A stretch of DNA of 64,000 nucleotides from an uncultured Aeriscardovia sp. (GTDB taxonomy: Bacteria > Actinomycetota > Actinomycetes > Actinomycetales > Bifidobacteriaceae), in the NCBI GenBank assembly GCA_903789525.1, contig CAIFER010000001.1:186001-250000 (forward strand), read 5' to 3'. The translations under genes were made by a program, and so were the position numbers. This document shows positions 28,032 to 37,899 of the stretch, piece after piece (positions within the stretch are counted from its first letter, which is position 1; each line of letters starts with the position of its first letter). The notes beneath the pieces were generated by a model, which was not told where the DNA came from, made no database searches, and saw only the letters and a program-made list of their open reading frames with translations.

Positions 28032-29342
28032 ATGAGCAACAATCAGGTCAACGAATCCTCGCAATCAGTCATCGACCGCGCAGGGAAGCACCACTGGGGG
28101 TACAACGTCGATCAGGTTGACGAGTTTTTGCAACATGCTCACGACCTGTATGAAGAAGACGATCCTGGTCTGACGCAGGAAGATATTCAGCTGACGAGCT
28201 TTGATCTCGAGAAGAATGGGTATGTGATCGGACAGGTCGATGCCACACTCATTCGTTTGGAAAAAGCTGTTGTCGATAAGCACACGAACTATGAAATCGC
28301 GCATCGCGGTCGAGCTGCGTGGGATGTAGATACAAGTGCACTTGTTGGTACTCTGGAGGAAAGAGCAGAGGCTCCGGACGGTGAACGTTTTAAGCGTGGG
28401 CTTCCGCGGCATCCATCGTATGACGTCAAGCAAGTTGATCTGCTCGTTCGTCAGGCGTGGACGCGTATAACGTCGCTCCTGGGTATTCCGAGCCGAATCT
28501 CATCAGAACGAGATTCGCAGAACATCAATGCGTCGCAAGTGTCGAATGTGATTTTTACGCAGCGCAAAGCAAAGCATGGTTATGATGAGAGCTCAGTTGA
28601 CGCTTATCTCAATCGTGTCATCCAAGTTTTGACGCGTATTGAATCCGTCACGCGTTTGGGTCTTTCGGCATCAATGCAGTCTGATCGTCAGTTTGATCAA
28701 GTTGGATCCGCTGCAGCTCCTGCATTTGAGCCACAAGGTTCATCGCCAGCCCCTGATGATCAAGATAATCAAGGTGGTTCGCTCGCTGGTCTCGTTCAGC
28801 ATACGACCGAACAACAGCACGATGAACCGGGACAGCAATTCGCTGAGCCTGCAGCAACCCACCAGGAACACCCGGCGACTATACCGGTACCGGATCATTC
28901 TTATGAGACCGCACCATCACCGGCTGAATCTGTTCCGCCGGCTGCACCGTCCTTCGCACCAGCTCACAAGCCTGTCCGCACGACGGATATTCCATCTATT
29001 CCGCCACTGCCACGGGAAGATCAGCCATCACCAGAATATGATTCACATCCAGCTCCTGTTCCACAGTCACCTACACCGTCATCAGTTGCTTCTCAGAATG
29101 CAGCCGACGCCACGTCGCCTGCGGCCGAGCAATCATCTTCAGAGGATCGGAAAGATCAGAAAGATGATGCGTATTTGTCTCGTCTTATGAACACGAATGT
29201 GACGCCGACGGGGAGTTTTGATATTCCGTCTCTGACGCTCGGTTCATTTGCTTCTCAGCACGATAATTCGCGTGGCGATGAGCACGGCGAAACAAGTACA
29301 GATCATGACGCCACGAGCGATGACCAGCAGCAAGGTCAATAA
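28032..29342 (+). CDS. Protein with repeated DivIVA-like motifs and Pro/Ser/Gln-rich tail
   Basis: The protein has 436 aa from ATG 28032 after AAGGAG. Four short repeats of the DivIVA N-terminal type can be read: GYNVDQVDEFL (about 25-35), NGYVIGQVDATL (about 67-78), PSYDVKQVDLLV (about 130-141) and HGYDESSVDAYL (about 185-196). After about residue 215 the chain is disordered. DivIVA's N-terminal motif binds curved membrane; here the long coiled coil of DivIVA is missing. It precedes a membrane hydrolase. Function unknown; a cell-pole or division link is inference. Confidence 0.75.
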   Translation: MSNNQVNESSQSVIDRAGKHHWGYNVDQVDEFLQHAHDLYEEDDPGLTQEDIQLTSFDLEKNGYVIGQVDATLIRLEKAVVDKHTNYEIAHRGRAAWDVDTSALVGTLEERAEAPDGERFKRGLPRHPSYDVKQVDLLVRQAWTRITSLLGIPSRISSERDSQNINASQVSNVIFTQRKAKHGYDESSVDAYLNRVIQVLTRIESVTRLGLSASMQSDRQFDQVGSAAAPAFEPQGSSPAPDDQDNQGGSLAGLVQHTTEQQHDEPGQQFAEPAATHQEHPATIPVPDHSYETAPSPAESVPPAAPSFAPAHKPVRTTDIPSIPPLPREDQPSPEYDSHPAPVPQSPTPSSVASQNAADATSPAAEQSSSEDRKDQKDDAYLSRLMNTNVTPTGSFDIPSLTLGSFASQHDNSRGDEHGETSTDHDATSDDQQQGQ

Positions 29343-29352
29343 CTGACGCGGT

Positions 29353-31137
29353 ATGTCTTTTCGCTTGGAGCGTCACCGGAGGCATGGCGTCCCGTGGTCT
29401 TTTCAAGGCCGTCTCGCGGCAACCATTCCCGTTTTCCTCGTATTATGGGGGATTTTGTTTGCTATTTCGCTGATGTCCTCCGTCAATTGGCCACAAAATG
29501 ACCTGGGGCCTTCTGACCGCACAATCGCCACGCTTTCGCCGTCAACGAAGGTGAGTTTCGAGCAAACCCGTCATTCATTGCATTGCCCTAATCTCAGGCA
29601 AGCGAGTTCTGGGCAAGCGAGTGGCCTGTGCGGTTTGTCGGATACGCCGAATCGTTATCCGGTTCAAACGCATCATCTCACCCTCACTGTTCGCCAGCGA
29701 AAGACCGGGCTCACCCAAAAACTTCACGTCTTGCTGCGTATGCCTCGTGGGTTCTTGGGAAAGACCGGAGGGATTATTTTCCTGCACGGCGCGGGATCGT
29801 ATACAGATACGGATTCTTTTGAGGATGTTGCCCACTATTATGCCTCTGCCGGTTACACGGCGATGACACTGGATAAGCCGACGTGGAAAACAAATCCAAC
29901 GACACGTGATTACCGTTCGTCGGCTGACGCATATGAAAAAGCGCTGTCTTTGTTGCGTTCTCTGCCGTGGGTGAATCCTGATGCAGTGGGCTGTTATTTG
30001 ACGTCTGAATCGGGCTGGATCATGCCGATGATTGAGCAGCACGATCATCACATCGCTTTCCAGATTCTCAACGCACCGATGTTGTTCTCTCCGCGCGTCG
30101 AACTGGGATTTTTCGTCGTCCAAGATTTTTCACTGGTCGGAACGAATGCAGGCTATATCGGAATCGTTAATCGTCTGCTTTCAGTCGACATTCATGCGCT
30201 GGGAACGGGGGATGCTGATATCGATCCGTTCACGCGCTCGTCGTTCGCAATTCCTACTTTTTTTGCCCAAGGGTCGCGCGACACGATGACCCCACAGGTT
30301 GATGGGACGATGAAGATTTTGCGTTCTGCATATCAGGCCGGTAACCGGAATGTGGTTGTGCGCAATTACCCGATGGCGAATCACATTTTGCGCATCGGAT
30401 CACAGGCTCAGCCCAATACGCAGTTGGCGGACGGTTTTATGCGTGACACGCTGACATGGGCGAACGGAATTGTTCGACATGAGCGTCAGACAGCACCGGT
30501 CGTGGCGGGAGATGAGATACATCAGTCTCTGCGCATGCCGGTTTCAGCTCGGTCGTCTCGAGCGCGCACGTTCTACCTCGTCATCCTCAATGTGTTGGCG
30601 CTGCTTGGACTCCTCGTGGTGTTTGTTTTTTCGGTCGTCCTCCTGATTCGCCGACTTATTGCTCGTCATCGCCATCACAACATCGCCCCGTTATTTGTCG
30701 CAGGATTTGGCCGGACTCTGACACTCGTTGCCGGGACGACCGTGTTAGCGGGGGCATTCTTCCTTCTCGGCTTGGCCGTTACGATTACGCGCGTTGTTGA
30801 CCTTGATTGGGGCGGAACGACGCAAGTTGGCGGAATGGCTGAATGGGGCTGGAACGTCGCACAAATCGCATGCATCGTGGTTATTTGGGCGTGGTCATCT
30901 ATTTTTGTTTCACTCCTAGAGATCGCGATTCGACATGGTAAATTGGCGTGGTTGAGGTGGCTCAATCCTCATCATTGGAAGCACGTGGAAGAATCTGAGG
31001 AAGAAGATCAGGGGCCATACGAAAACGGTCCAGTGATCTCTTTGTCGAAGATCGGTCAGGCGTACGCTATTACCGTTATGGTGTCGATGTTCCTTGTTCT
31101 TCTCGTGTTTGCGTATTGGGGATTGTTCATCTACTAG
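29353..31137 (+). CDS. Membrane-anchored alpha/beta hydrolase
   Basis: The protein has 594 aa. N-terminal membrane helix (about 22-43), an alpha/beta hydrolase domain (about 90-380) and four C-terminal helices. The hydrolase has an oxyanion-type IIFLHGAGSY, nucleophile elbow LTSESGW (the usual Gly-x-Ser-x-Gly glycines are Leu and Ser), acidic GSRDTMTP and His in MANHIL, so a Ser-Asp-His triad is still possible. It resembles the BAAT-C/dienelactone type. The active domain sits outside or inside depending on helix count; four C-terminal helices suggest a transport or lipid role. It starts 10 bases after the DivIVA-motif gene. Confidence 0.75.
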   Translation: MSFRLERHRRHGVPWSFQGRLAATIPVFLVLWGILFAISLMSSVNWPQNDLGPSDRTIATLSPSTKVSFEQTRHSLHCPNLRQASSGQASGLCGLSDTPNRYPVQTHHLTLTVRQRKTGLTQKLHVLLRMPRGFLGKTGGIIFLHGAGSYTDTDSFEDVAHYYASAGYTAMTLDKPTWKTNPTTRDYRSSADAYEKALSLLRSLPWVNPDAVGCYLTSESGWIMPMIEQHDHHIAFQILNAPMLFSPRVELGFFVVQDFSLVGTNAGYIGIVNRLLSVDIHALGTGDADIDPFTRSSFAIPTFFAQGSRDTMTPQVDGTMKILRSAYQAGNRNVVVRNYPMANHILRIGSQAQPNTQLADGFMRDTLTWANGIVRHERQTAPVVAGDEIHQSLRMPVSARSSRARTFYLVILNVLALLGLLVVFVFSVVLLIRRLIARHRHHNIAPLFVAGFGRTLTLVAGTTVLAGAFFLLGLAVTITRVVDLDWGGTTQVGGMAEWGWNVAQIACIVVIWAWSSIFVSLLEIAIRHGKLAWLRWLNPHHWKHVEESEEEDQGPYENGPVISLSKIGQAYAITVMVSMFLVLLVFAYWGLFIY

Positions 31138-31220
31138 CTCTGATTGGGATGGAGTGAACGGAGCGATCGCAACGACAGTGGCACCTGTGAGAAAAGTAAT
31201 GAGCGTGGCGAGGAGGCGAA

Positions 31221-31964
31221 ATGCCGGTCTATAACGATGAAGGAATCGTGCTCAGAACGTATTCGCTGGGCGAGGCAGACCGCATTATCACAATCCTGAC
31301 GCGCGAGCATGGCAAAATTCGGGCCGTTGCTAAAGGTGTGAGACGTGAAAAGTCGCGGTTCGGAGCTCGACTTGAACCCTTCATGCGTGATCAGCTTCAG
31401 CTCTATCAGGGTCGTTCTGATCTTCAGATTGTTTCTCAGGCTGTATGCGTCGGGCCGTACTCTCATTCGATCATGACTGATTTTCCCAGTTATGAAGCGG
31501 CGACACTCATGGCCGAGGTTGCCGACGATCTTATTGGAGATGATCAGGGGCCGTCGGGTTCGCAATACATTCTGTTTGTCGGTGCTATTTCAGCGCTCTC
31601 ACGGCGATTACACGCGCCGTGGCAGATCGCCCAGTCTTATATGTTGCGCTCGCTGTCACAAGCAGGGTGGAGGCCGCAGCTCAATTCGTGTGTGACATGT
31701 GGCATAACAGATTCGCAATCGCCATTGCTCTATTTTTCGGTTGCTGATGGTGGCGTACAGTGCGAAAAACATCACAAACCTGATGCAGTGCCAATCACTG
31801 AAGCTGATCGTGCGCTATTATCTGCGCTGTTGGCAGGAGACTGGGATCATTGTTCGGATAAACCGAGCATGACTGTTGAACATGTGGTGGAGATGTGGGC
31901 TCGATATTACTTGGATCGCCCATTGCATTCTGCCTCATTGATAGATTCGAATTATGGCTTTTGA
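31221..31964 (+). CDS. recO: DNA repair protein RecO
   Basis: The protein has 247 aa. RecO works with RecF/RecR to load RecA on SSB-coated DNA. N-terminal OB fold (EGIVLRTYSLGEADRI, KGVRREKSRFGARLEPF), then a helical domain with a short Cys pair CVTCG, the remnant or full zinc site. Ribosome site GAGGAGG precedes ATG 31221. The next gene overlaps by 11 bases. Confidence 0.95.
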   Translation: MPVYNDEGIVLRTYSLGEADRIITILTREHGKIRAVAKGVRREKSRFGARLEPFMRDQLQLYQGRSDLQIVSQAVCVGPYSHSIMTDFPSYEAATLMAEVADDLIGDDQGPSGSQYILFVGAISALSRRLHAPWQIAQSYMLRSLSQAGWRPQLNSCVTCGITDSQSPLLYFSVADGGVQCEKHHKPDAVPITEADRALLSALLAGDWDHCSDKPSMTVEHVVEMWARYYLDRPLHSASLIDSNYGF

Positions 31965-32754
31965 TTCACGAAAATATAGGTCGCTCGATCGGCCAGCAGC
32001 GCCGTTTTCCGATCCAACGATCATTCCGCATTTTCCTGCAGGGAAGGTTCCACGCCATGTTGGTGTCATCATGGATGGCAACGGTCGATGGGCCAAAAAA
32101 CGCGGTTTGAAGCGCACTGACGGGCATCAGGCAGCGGAACCGGTTGTTTTCGATACGATCGCGGCCGCGATTGAAGCACACGTTCGGTATTTGAGCTTGT
32201 ACACCTTTTCGACAGAGAACTGGAATCGTTCTCCGTCGGAAGTGCGTTTTCTCATGAATTTTTCCCGCGATATCATTCATCGGCGTATCGATCAAATGAA
32301 TCAGTGGGGGGTGCGCATCCGGTGGGCTGGAAGACGTCCGCGACTGTGGAAATCAGTTATTGATGAGCTTGAGCGCGCTGAAGAGATCACGAAACACAAC
32401 AAAGTGATCGATGTCGTTTTCTGCATCAATTACGGCGGTCGTGCGGAACTGGCTGATGCGGCTGCGGCGATTGCCAAGGAAGTGCGCGATGGGAAAATCA
32501 GCGGCGATCGTGTGACCGAAAAGATGATGAGCGATCACTTGTATAACCCTGATATTCCAGATGTTGATCTCGTCATCCGCACGTCGGGAGAGATGCGGAC
32601 GAGCAATTTCCTGCCGTGGGAAGCAGCGTACGCGGAACTGGATTTCGTGCCAGAACTGTTCCCAGATTGCGGTCGGCAAGTCTTTTGGCGGTGTATCAAC
32701 GATTATTTGCATCGTCATCGTCGATTTGGAGCGGTCCCAGCAAGTGGAGAGTAA
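31954..32754 (+). CDS. uppS: Undecaprenyl (isoprenyl) diphosphate synthase
   Basis: The protein has 266 aa. UppS condenses FPP with eight IPP to make the lipid carrier of peptidoglycan and surface-polymer synthesis. Signature HVGVIMDGNGRWA with catalytic Asp, the TDGHQA segment, SLYTFSTENWNR, and C-terminal LVIRTSGEMRTSNFLPWEAAYAEL are all present. The gene overlaps recO and has no strong ribosome site, so translation is probably coupled. Its IPP substrate can be made by the mevalonate genes at 57-61 kb. Confidence 0.96.
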   Translation: MAFDSRKYRSLDRPAAPFSDPTIIPHFPAGKVPRHVGVIMDGNGRWAKKRGLKRTDGHQAAEPVVFDTIAAAIEAHVRYLSLYTFSTENWNRSPSEVRFLMNFSRDIIHRRIDQMNQWGVRIRWAGRRPRLWKSVIDELERAEEITKHNKVIDVVFCINYGGRAELADAAAAIAKEVRDGKISGDRVTEKMMSDHLYNPDIPDVDLVIRTSGEMRTSNFLPWEAAYAELDFVPELFPDCGRQVFWRCINDYLHRHRRFGAVPASGE

Positions 32755-32785
32755 CCGAACGAATCGCGCGAACCTGGTCGAGTGA

Positions 32786-32803
32786 ACTCGGATTATGCTC
32801 CGA
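32786..32803 (+). terminator. Weak hairpin after uppS
   Basis: CTCGGA, TTATGC, TCCGAG: a perfect 6-bp stem with a T-rich tail about 15 bases later (CTTTTTC). Possible terminator of recO-uppS; the T run is not directly adjacent. Confidence 0.35.
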
Positions 32804-32889
32804 GCGTTGTTTACTTTTTCGCGACGTGATCCGGCAATAATAGTGAACAATACAATTCGTTGAGCCTCTTCGTGAAGAAAGGATTTGGG

Positions 32890-34482
32890 ATGGCAGAACA
32901 GAAAGATGAGAAGAAGCCAGAAGGAACGTCTATCAAAATTACTGGAGTGATTGGGCAAGCCTCGGATGCGTCGTCCGACATTCCAGCAGATACGCACGTC
33001 ACTACGCGTCACACGTATTCAGCTTCCGGTGATCCCATTTCATACGATGCGACGGTTGGCACGATCAGCATCGAGACGAAGGATGTGAAGCCAGCTTCGT
33101 CCATGTTCCATCTTGATTTCGTCAAGGTTGATCCGCAGACGGGGAAGCCAGATGTCACACGTCCGGTCACGTTCGTGTTCAACGGTGGTCCAGGTTCTTC
33201 CAGCACATTCCTGATGATGGGGTCGTTCGGCCCGAAGCGCGTTGACACGGGAGACACGGTTGAAGGCGTTGGCGCCCCATACAATCTGATCGATAATCCG
33301 AATTCGATTTTGCCATTCTCCGATATCGTCTTCATCGATGCTCCAGGTGCAGGCTGGTCTCGCATTGCTGACAAGGCGCGTAAGGAACTGTGGGGTGTCG
33401 ACGGTGATCTGAAGGCGTTCAGCCAGTTCATTCGCCGCTGGCTTGTGCTCAATCATCGGTGGAATTCTCCGAAGTACCTCTTCGGTGAGTCATACGGGAC
33501 AGTGCGCGGTGCAGGCCTGTCGTATCGTCTGCAGCAAGATGGTGTCAATCTGACCGGTATCACGCTCATCTCGAATATTCTTGATTATTCATACGTATAT
33601 GATCGCTCTGACCAGTCGTACGTCGGCTTCTTCCCAACGTATGCGACGACGGCATGGTATCACGGCAAGGCTGGCAAGGGTCTGACGCTGGAACAGCAGG
33701 CTCAGAAGGCCCGTATCTTTGCCAATGGACCGTATCGTCAGGCACTGTCGTACGGCGATTCGTTGCCAGAAGATGCAAAGCGCAAGATTGCGTCTGAATA
33801 TGCGCATCTGACGGGACTGAGTGCAGATTACGTCCGTCGTGCCAATCTGCGTGTGTCGGTCGAGCGTTTCACGAAGGAATTGCTGCGCGACGAAGGCAAG
33901 ATCGTTGGTGCGTACGACAGCCGCGTCACAGGGTACGATCTGGACGGCATTCGTTCGGATGTCACGTATTTGATCGATGATAACCGCCTTGACCCGGCCT
34001 ACACTGCCAGTGCAGAGGCATATTTGCGCGATGAGCTTGGTTGGAAGGATCACGATCTTCGTCGTGATTTTGCTGACTTTGATCTCGACGGTGTCACCCC
34101 AGGCAAGAGCTGGAATTGGACTCATCGTCTTCCAGAGGGCGCTCGCGATGGATGGGATGGCCAATACGTCCAGTTCCCAGCCATGGTTGAGGATTTGGCA
34201 ACGGCGATCGTGCATGAGCCAGGTCTGAAAGTTCTCTTTGGCAATGGTCTGTACGATACGTGCACACCGTTCTTCTCCACCGAGCATGATGCGGACCATA
34301 TGCAACTGCCAGCAGCGTTGCGCAAGCATATTGCTTTCACGTATTACCCGTCTGGCCACATGATTTACACAGCTCCGAAGGCGTTGCCAAAGCTTGTCGC
34401 TGATTTGCGCAAGTTCTACTCTGTGGATGCAGATCACATGCCGGAAGTTAATGAACGTCCGGCTCTTCCGTTTGAAGAGTGA
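32890..34482 (+). CDS. S10 family serine carboxypeptidase
   Basis: The protein has 530 aa from ATG 32890 after GAAAGGA. Family S10 hallmarks: FNGGPGSSS near the oxyanion hole, catalytic Ser in LFGESYGT, Asp in GLYDTCTP, His in YPSGHMIY. S10 enzymes remove C-terminal residues from peptides. There is no signal peptide, so it is probably intracellular, as in other bacterial members. Its codon bias is strong (many GCC/GGT/CTG), suggesting good expression. It has its own upstream spacer after uppS. Confidence 0.92.
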   Translation: MAEQKDEKKPEGTSIKITGVIGQASDASSDIPADTHVTTRHTYSASGDPISYDATVGTISIETKDVKPASSMFHLDFVKVDPQTGKPDVTRPVTFVFNGGPGSSSTFLMMGSFGPKRVDTGDTVEGVGAPYNLIDNPNSILPFSDIVFIDAPGAGWSRIADKARKELWGVDGDLKAFSQFIRRWLVLNHRWNSPKYLFGESYGTVRGAGLSYRLQQDGVNLTGITLISNILDYSYVYDRSDQSYVGFFPTYATTAWYHGKAGKGLTLEQQAQKARIFANGPYRQALSYGDSLPEDAKRKIASEYAHLTGLSADYVRRANLRVSVERFTKELLRDEGKIVGAYDSRVTGYDLDGIRSDVTYLIDDNRLDPAYTASAEAYLRDELGWKDHDLRRDFADFDLDGVTPGKSWNWTHRLPEGARDGWDGQYVQFPAMVEDLATAIVHEPGLKVLFGNGLYDTCTPFFSTEHDADHMQLPAALRKHIAFTYYPSGHMIYTAPKALPKLVADLRKFYSVDADHMPEVNERPALPFEE

Positions 34483-34567
34483 GAATTATCCGCCGTCAGC
34501 TATGATCGCAATGGTGGCACACATGATCAGGCACAGCGCCTGAATCAATGAGCGGGAAAGGTGCATT

Positions 34568-36085
34568 GTGGCAGAATCGAAACTTGATGCTGTTGTTTCG
34601 CTAGCAAAGCGTCGTGGATTTGTTTTCCCGGCAGGAGAAATTTACGGTGGAACACGTTCGGCGTGGGATTACGGTCCTCTCGGCGTCGCGCTGAAGGACA
34701 ATATCAAACACGAGTGGTGGCGTTCAATGGTCACGACGCGTGACGATATCGTTGGCGTTGATACGTCCATCATTCTTCCACGCGAGGTGTGGGTTGCATC
34801 AGGCCACGTCAAGGTCTTCAACGATCCACTCATCGAGTGCCTGTCCTGCCACAAGCGCTTCCGTGCTGACACGCTCGAAGAAGCGTATGAGCATAAGCAT
34901 GGTCACCCGGCTCAGAATGGCTTGAAGGATATTCCATGCCCGGCATGCGGCACGGTTGGTAACTGGACAAAGCCGCGTGATTTCAACATGATGTTGCGCA
35001 CGAATCTCGGTCCAGTTGAGGATGAGAATTCACTGCATTATCTGCGTCCGGAGACGGCACAGGGCATCTTCGTTGACTTTCAGGAAGTCCAGCAGTCGAG
35101 CCGTATGAAGCCGCCGTTTGGCATTGCAAATATCGGCAAGTCGTTCCGTAACGAGATCACTCCAGGTAACTTCATCTTCCGCACCCGTGAGTTCGAGCAG
35201 ATGGAGATGGAGTTCTTCGTTCAGCCTGGTACGGATGAGCAGTGGCATCAGTATTGGATTGATACCCGCACACGTTGGTACACGGATCTGGGAATTAAGC
35301 CAGAACATCTGCGTCACTACGAGCATCCGAAGAACAAGCTCGCCCATTATTCAAAGCGCACGGTGGATATCGAATACAAGTTCGGGTTCACTGGTTCCGA
35401 TTGGGGAGAGCTTGAAGGCATCGCAAACCGCACAGATTACGATCTGACAGCGCATTCGAAGCATTCGGGGACAGATCTGAGCTACTTCGATCAAAAGACG
35501 GGTAAGCGCTATATGCCGTACGTCATTGAGCCAGCTGCTGGTTTGACGCGCTCGCTCATGGCGTTCTTGGTCGATGCATATGACGTCGATGAGGCTCCGA
35601 ATACGAAGGGTGGCGTTGACCGTCGTACCGTGTTGCGTCTCGATCCGCGTCTTTCTCCAGTCAAGGCTGCAGTCCTTCCACTGTCGAAGAAGGAACCGCT
35701 GCAGACAATTGCTCGCAATCTTGCTGCAGATTTGCGTCAAAATGATTGGCAGATTGACTTCGATATGGCTGGTGCAATCGGTCGTCGTTATCGTCGTCAA
35801 GATGAGATCGGTACGCCTCTGTGCATTACGGTTGATTTTGATACGCCGAATGATCATTGCGTGACGGTTCGTGATCGTGACACGATGAAGCAGGAGCGTG
35901 TTTCTCTTGATCAAGTCGCCTCTGTTATTCGTCAGCGTATTGCAGATCCACACGTCAAGTACCCAGAGGGCCCAGCTGATATTACCGGTTCGGTTTCCGC
36001 TGATGGTGATACGAACATCGCTACGGAAAAGGCCGTTGATGAATCGGCACCGGTCAAGGTCGCATACGTGAAGGGAACGAATTAA
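34568..36085 (+). CDS. glyS: Glycyl-tRNA synthetase (dimeric, class II)
   Basis: The protein has 505 aa from GTG 34568 after GGGAAAGG. Dimeric alpha2-type glycyl-tRNA synthetase: [14 protein letters not shown], motif 2 [20 protein letters not shown] (split here), class II motif 3 in [10 protein letters not shown], and a C-terminal anticodon-binding domain. Two Cys pairs (CLSCH, CPACG) form a zinc site within the insert. A hairpin terminator lies ~55 bases downstream. The bacterial-archaeal alpha2 form is typical for Actinobacteria. Confidence 0.96.
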   Translation: MAESKLDAVVSLAKRRGFVFPAGEIYGGTRSAWDYGPLGVALKDNIKHEWWRSMVTTRDDIVGVDTSIILPREVWVASGHVKVFNDPLIECLSCHKRFRADTLEEAYEHKHGHPAQNGLKDIPCPACGTVGNWTKPRDFNMMLRTNLGPVEDENSLHYLRPETAQGIFVDFQEVQQSSRMKPPFGIANIGKSFRNEITPGNFIFRTREFEQMEMEFFVQPGTDEQWHQYWIDTRTRWYTDLGIKPEHLRHYEHPKNKLAHYSKRTVDIEYKFGFTGSDWGELEGIANRTDYDLTAHSKHSGTDLSYFDQKTGKRYMPYVIEPAAGLTRSLMAFLVDAYDVDEAPNTKGGVDRRTVLRLDPRLSPVKAAVLPLSKKEPLQTIARNLAADLRQNDWQIDFDMAGAIGRRYRRQDEIGTPLCITVDFDTPNDHCVTVRDRDTMKQERVSLDQVASVIRQRIADPHVKYPEGPADITGSVSADGDTNIATEKAVDESAPVKVAYVKGTN

Positions 36086-36138
36086 CGTTCTGCTCATGTC
36101 GGCCTGAAAAGGTGCGACATTCATTTTGATTCGCACAA

Positions 36139-36178
36139 GAAAGCTCTGACTGTGCCGGGAGGCGAAGCCAGAGCTTTT
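36139..36178 (+). terminator. Intrinsic terminator after glyS
   Basis: GAAAGCTCTG pairs with CAGAGCTTTTC around a ~20-base loop and runs into a T-rich stretch. It separates glyS from dusB. Confidence 0.7.
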
Positions 36179-36244
36179 CTTCGCTTTTTCTTCAGTGACA
36201 GCAGTGAGAACACAAGGAAGAGAACATCAGGGAGGTCGGAATCT

Positions 36245-37663
36245 ATGGAGGACATGAGCCGTGATGAGAAAAGGTTGCTCCGGCATTTGAGAAGAAATCA
36301 AACCGTCGTCACCGAAAAGGTTCCTCGGAGTGGCCATACTCTTCTGCAGCGTCCGACTTCCTCATCTGATTTCACTGCCTCTTCTCCGAATGAAACGAAT
36401 GCGAAGCAATCGGGAGCAACTAACGTAACTGGCACCACTGGTGCATCTAGTACATCTGACACGACCGGAGCGAATAGCGTGGGCAATCAACAAGCTGCTC
36501 ACACTTCATTTCCGGCTGTTTTGCCGCCACTCAAATTGGGGAATATTACCGTTCCATTTCCTGTAGTGCTCTCGCCCATGGCAGGTGTAACGAACTGGCC
36601 GTTTCGCGTGATTTGCGAACAATTCTGTCCTGGTGGCTTATTCATCGATGAGATGATTACAGCTCGTGCACTCGTGGCCAATAACGTCAAGGCATGGCGT
36701 TTAGCGCGGTTTGCTCCGAGTGAGAAGATCCGCAGTATTCAGCTGTATGGCGTGAATCCGCACTTTGTGGAGAAAGCAGCACAACTCATCGTTCAGAAAG
36801 TGCATCCCGATCATATCGATTTGAACTACGGATGCCCGGTACCGAAGATTACGAGGCACGGCGGTGGATCGGCGTTGCCGTGGAAACAAGATCTTTTCAG
36901 AGAGGACATTCGGCGTGTCGTTCGCGTGTGTGCTCCTGAAAATATTCCTGTCACTGTCAAGATTCGAACGGGGATCGATGCTGACCATCTCACGTATCTC
37001 GATGCCGTACAAATCGCACAAGATGAGGGATGTGCTGCCGTCATTCTGCATGCTCGGACAACCGCTGAATATTATGGTGGTCATTCAGATTGGTCCGCGA
37101 TCGCACGCTTGAAGCAGAAGCTTGATATTCCGGTCATTGGTAACGGTGATGTATTCAGCGCTGAAGACGCGCTCGATATGGTTCGTCAGACCGGGTGTGA
37201 TGGTGTTGCCATCGGACGCGGTGCACAAGGTCGTCCATGGCTTTTCGCAGATATTCAGCACGCTTTTGCGGGGTCCGATGAGCGGTTCAATCCCGATTTA
37301 GGAGAAGTGTGCCACATCATGCTTCAACAGGCGCACATGCTCGTTGATTTCTATGACGGGAATGAGCGTATGGCCGTTCATGACATGCGCAAGCACACTG
37401 CGTGGTATTTGCGCGGATTCCCTGTGGGCGGTGCAGTGCGTCGTCAGTTCATGGAATGCGAGAGCATCGATCAGATGAAGGACGTGATGGACCATCTCGA
37501 TCATTCACTGCACATTCTTCCAGGCCATACGGGAATGCCACACGGCCGGATCCAGTATCAAAAGAAAGTTCACTTGCCGTATGGGTGGCTTGATTCTCGG
37601 ACGACAACGAGCGAAGAACGGACAATCCTCTTCGGCGAAGATCCGTTGGATGCGAGCTATTGA
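36245..37663 (+). CDS. dusB: tRNA-dihydrouridine synthase (DusB-type)
   Basis: The protein has 472 aa from ATG 36245, which follows GGAGG; the frame from 36152 crosses the glyS terminator and is rejected. The FMN TIM barrel begins near residue 100: LSPMAGVTNWPFR, DLNYGCPVPK with catalytic Cys, KIRTGID, HARTTAEYY and GNGDVFSAEDA. It reduces uridines in tRNA D loops. The first ~90 residues are a Thr/Ser/Gly-rich, low-complexity extension not found in DusB of model organisms. It follows glyS, a common bifidobacterial neighbour. Confidence 0.94.
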   Translation: MEDMSRDEKRLLRHLRRNQTVVTEKVPRSGHTLLQRPTSSSDFTASSPNETNAKQSGATNVTGTTGASSTSDTTGANSVGNQQAAHTSFPAVLPPLKLGNITVPFPVVLSPMAGVTNWPFRVICEQFCPGGLFIDEMITARALVANNVKAWRLARFAPSEKIRSIQLYGVNPHFVEKAAQLIVQKVHPDHIDLNYGCPVPKITRHGGGSALPWKQDLFREDIRRVVRVCAPENIPVTVKIRTGIDADHLTYLDAVQIAQDEGCAAVILHARTTAEYYGGHSDWSAIARLKQKLDIPVIGNGDVFSAEDALDMVRQTGCDGVAIGRGAQGRPWLFADIQHAFAGSDERFNPDLGEVCHIMLQQAHMLVDFYDGNERMAVHDMRKHTAWYLRGFPVGGAVRRQFMECESIDQMKDVMDHLDHSLHILPGHTGMPHGRIQYQKKVHLPYGWLDSRTTTSEERTILFGEDPLDASY

Positions 37664-37717
37664 TGTGCATCGGTGTGCGTGATAGTCATCGGTGATGATA
37701 GAAAATTCAAGTCATTT

Positions 37718-37751
37718 TTTCTTGACAAGAGGCGAACACAATGTCAAGAAA
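37718..37751 (+). promoter_or_regulatory. Perfect inverted repeat in the ftsZ leader region
   Basis: TTTCTTGACA and TGTCAAGAAA, 10-base arms with a 14-base spacer. The left arm holds TTGACA, which is -35-like, but no good -10 at the right distance was found. It may be an operator or a hairpin upstream of ftsZ. Confidence 0.5.
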
Positions 37752-37899
37752 CAATAGTGCAAGGAAGGGTACCTGATAGAATCCCGTGAAGAGAAATCTA
37801 ACGCTGGTCATTTTTGTCTCCGGCGTTGATGGTTGGTCGCCGAAGGCCTTGTCTCACAGGGGCTCCGGCGTTCTCGAGATGTCGTGACAGGAGTGAACG

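Noticed and set aside
35351-36136. Minus-strand frame opposite glyS
   Set aside because: Shadow frame with no ribosome site; glyS has intact motifs on the plus strand.
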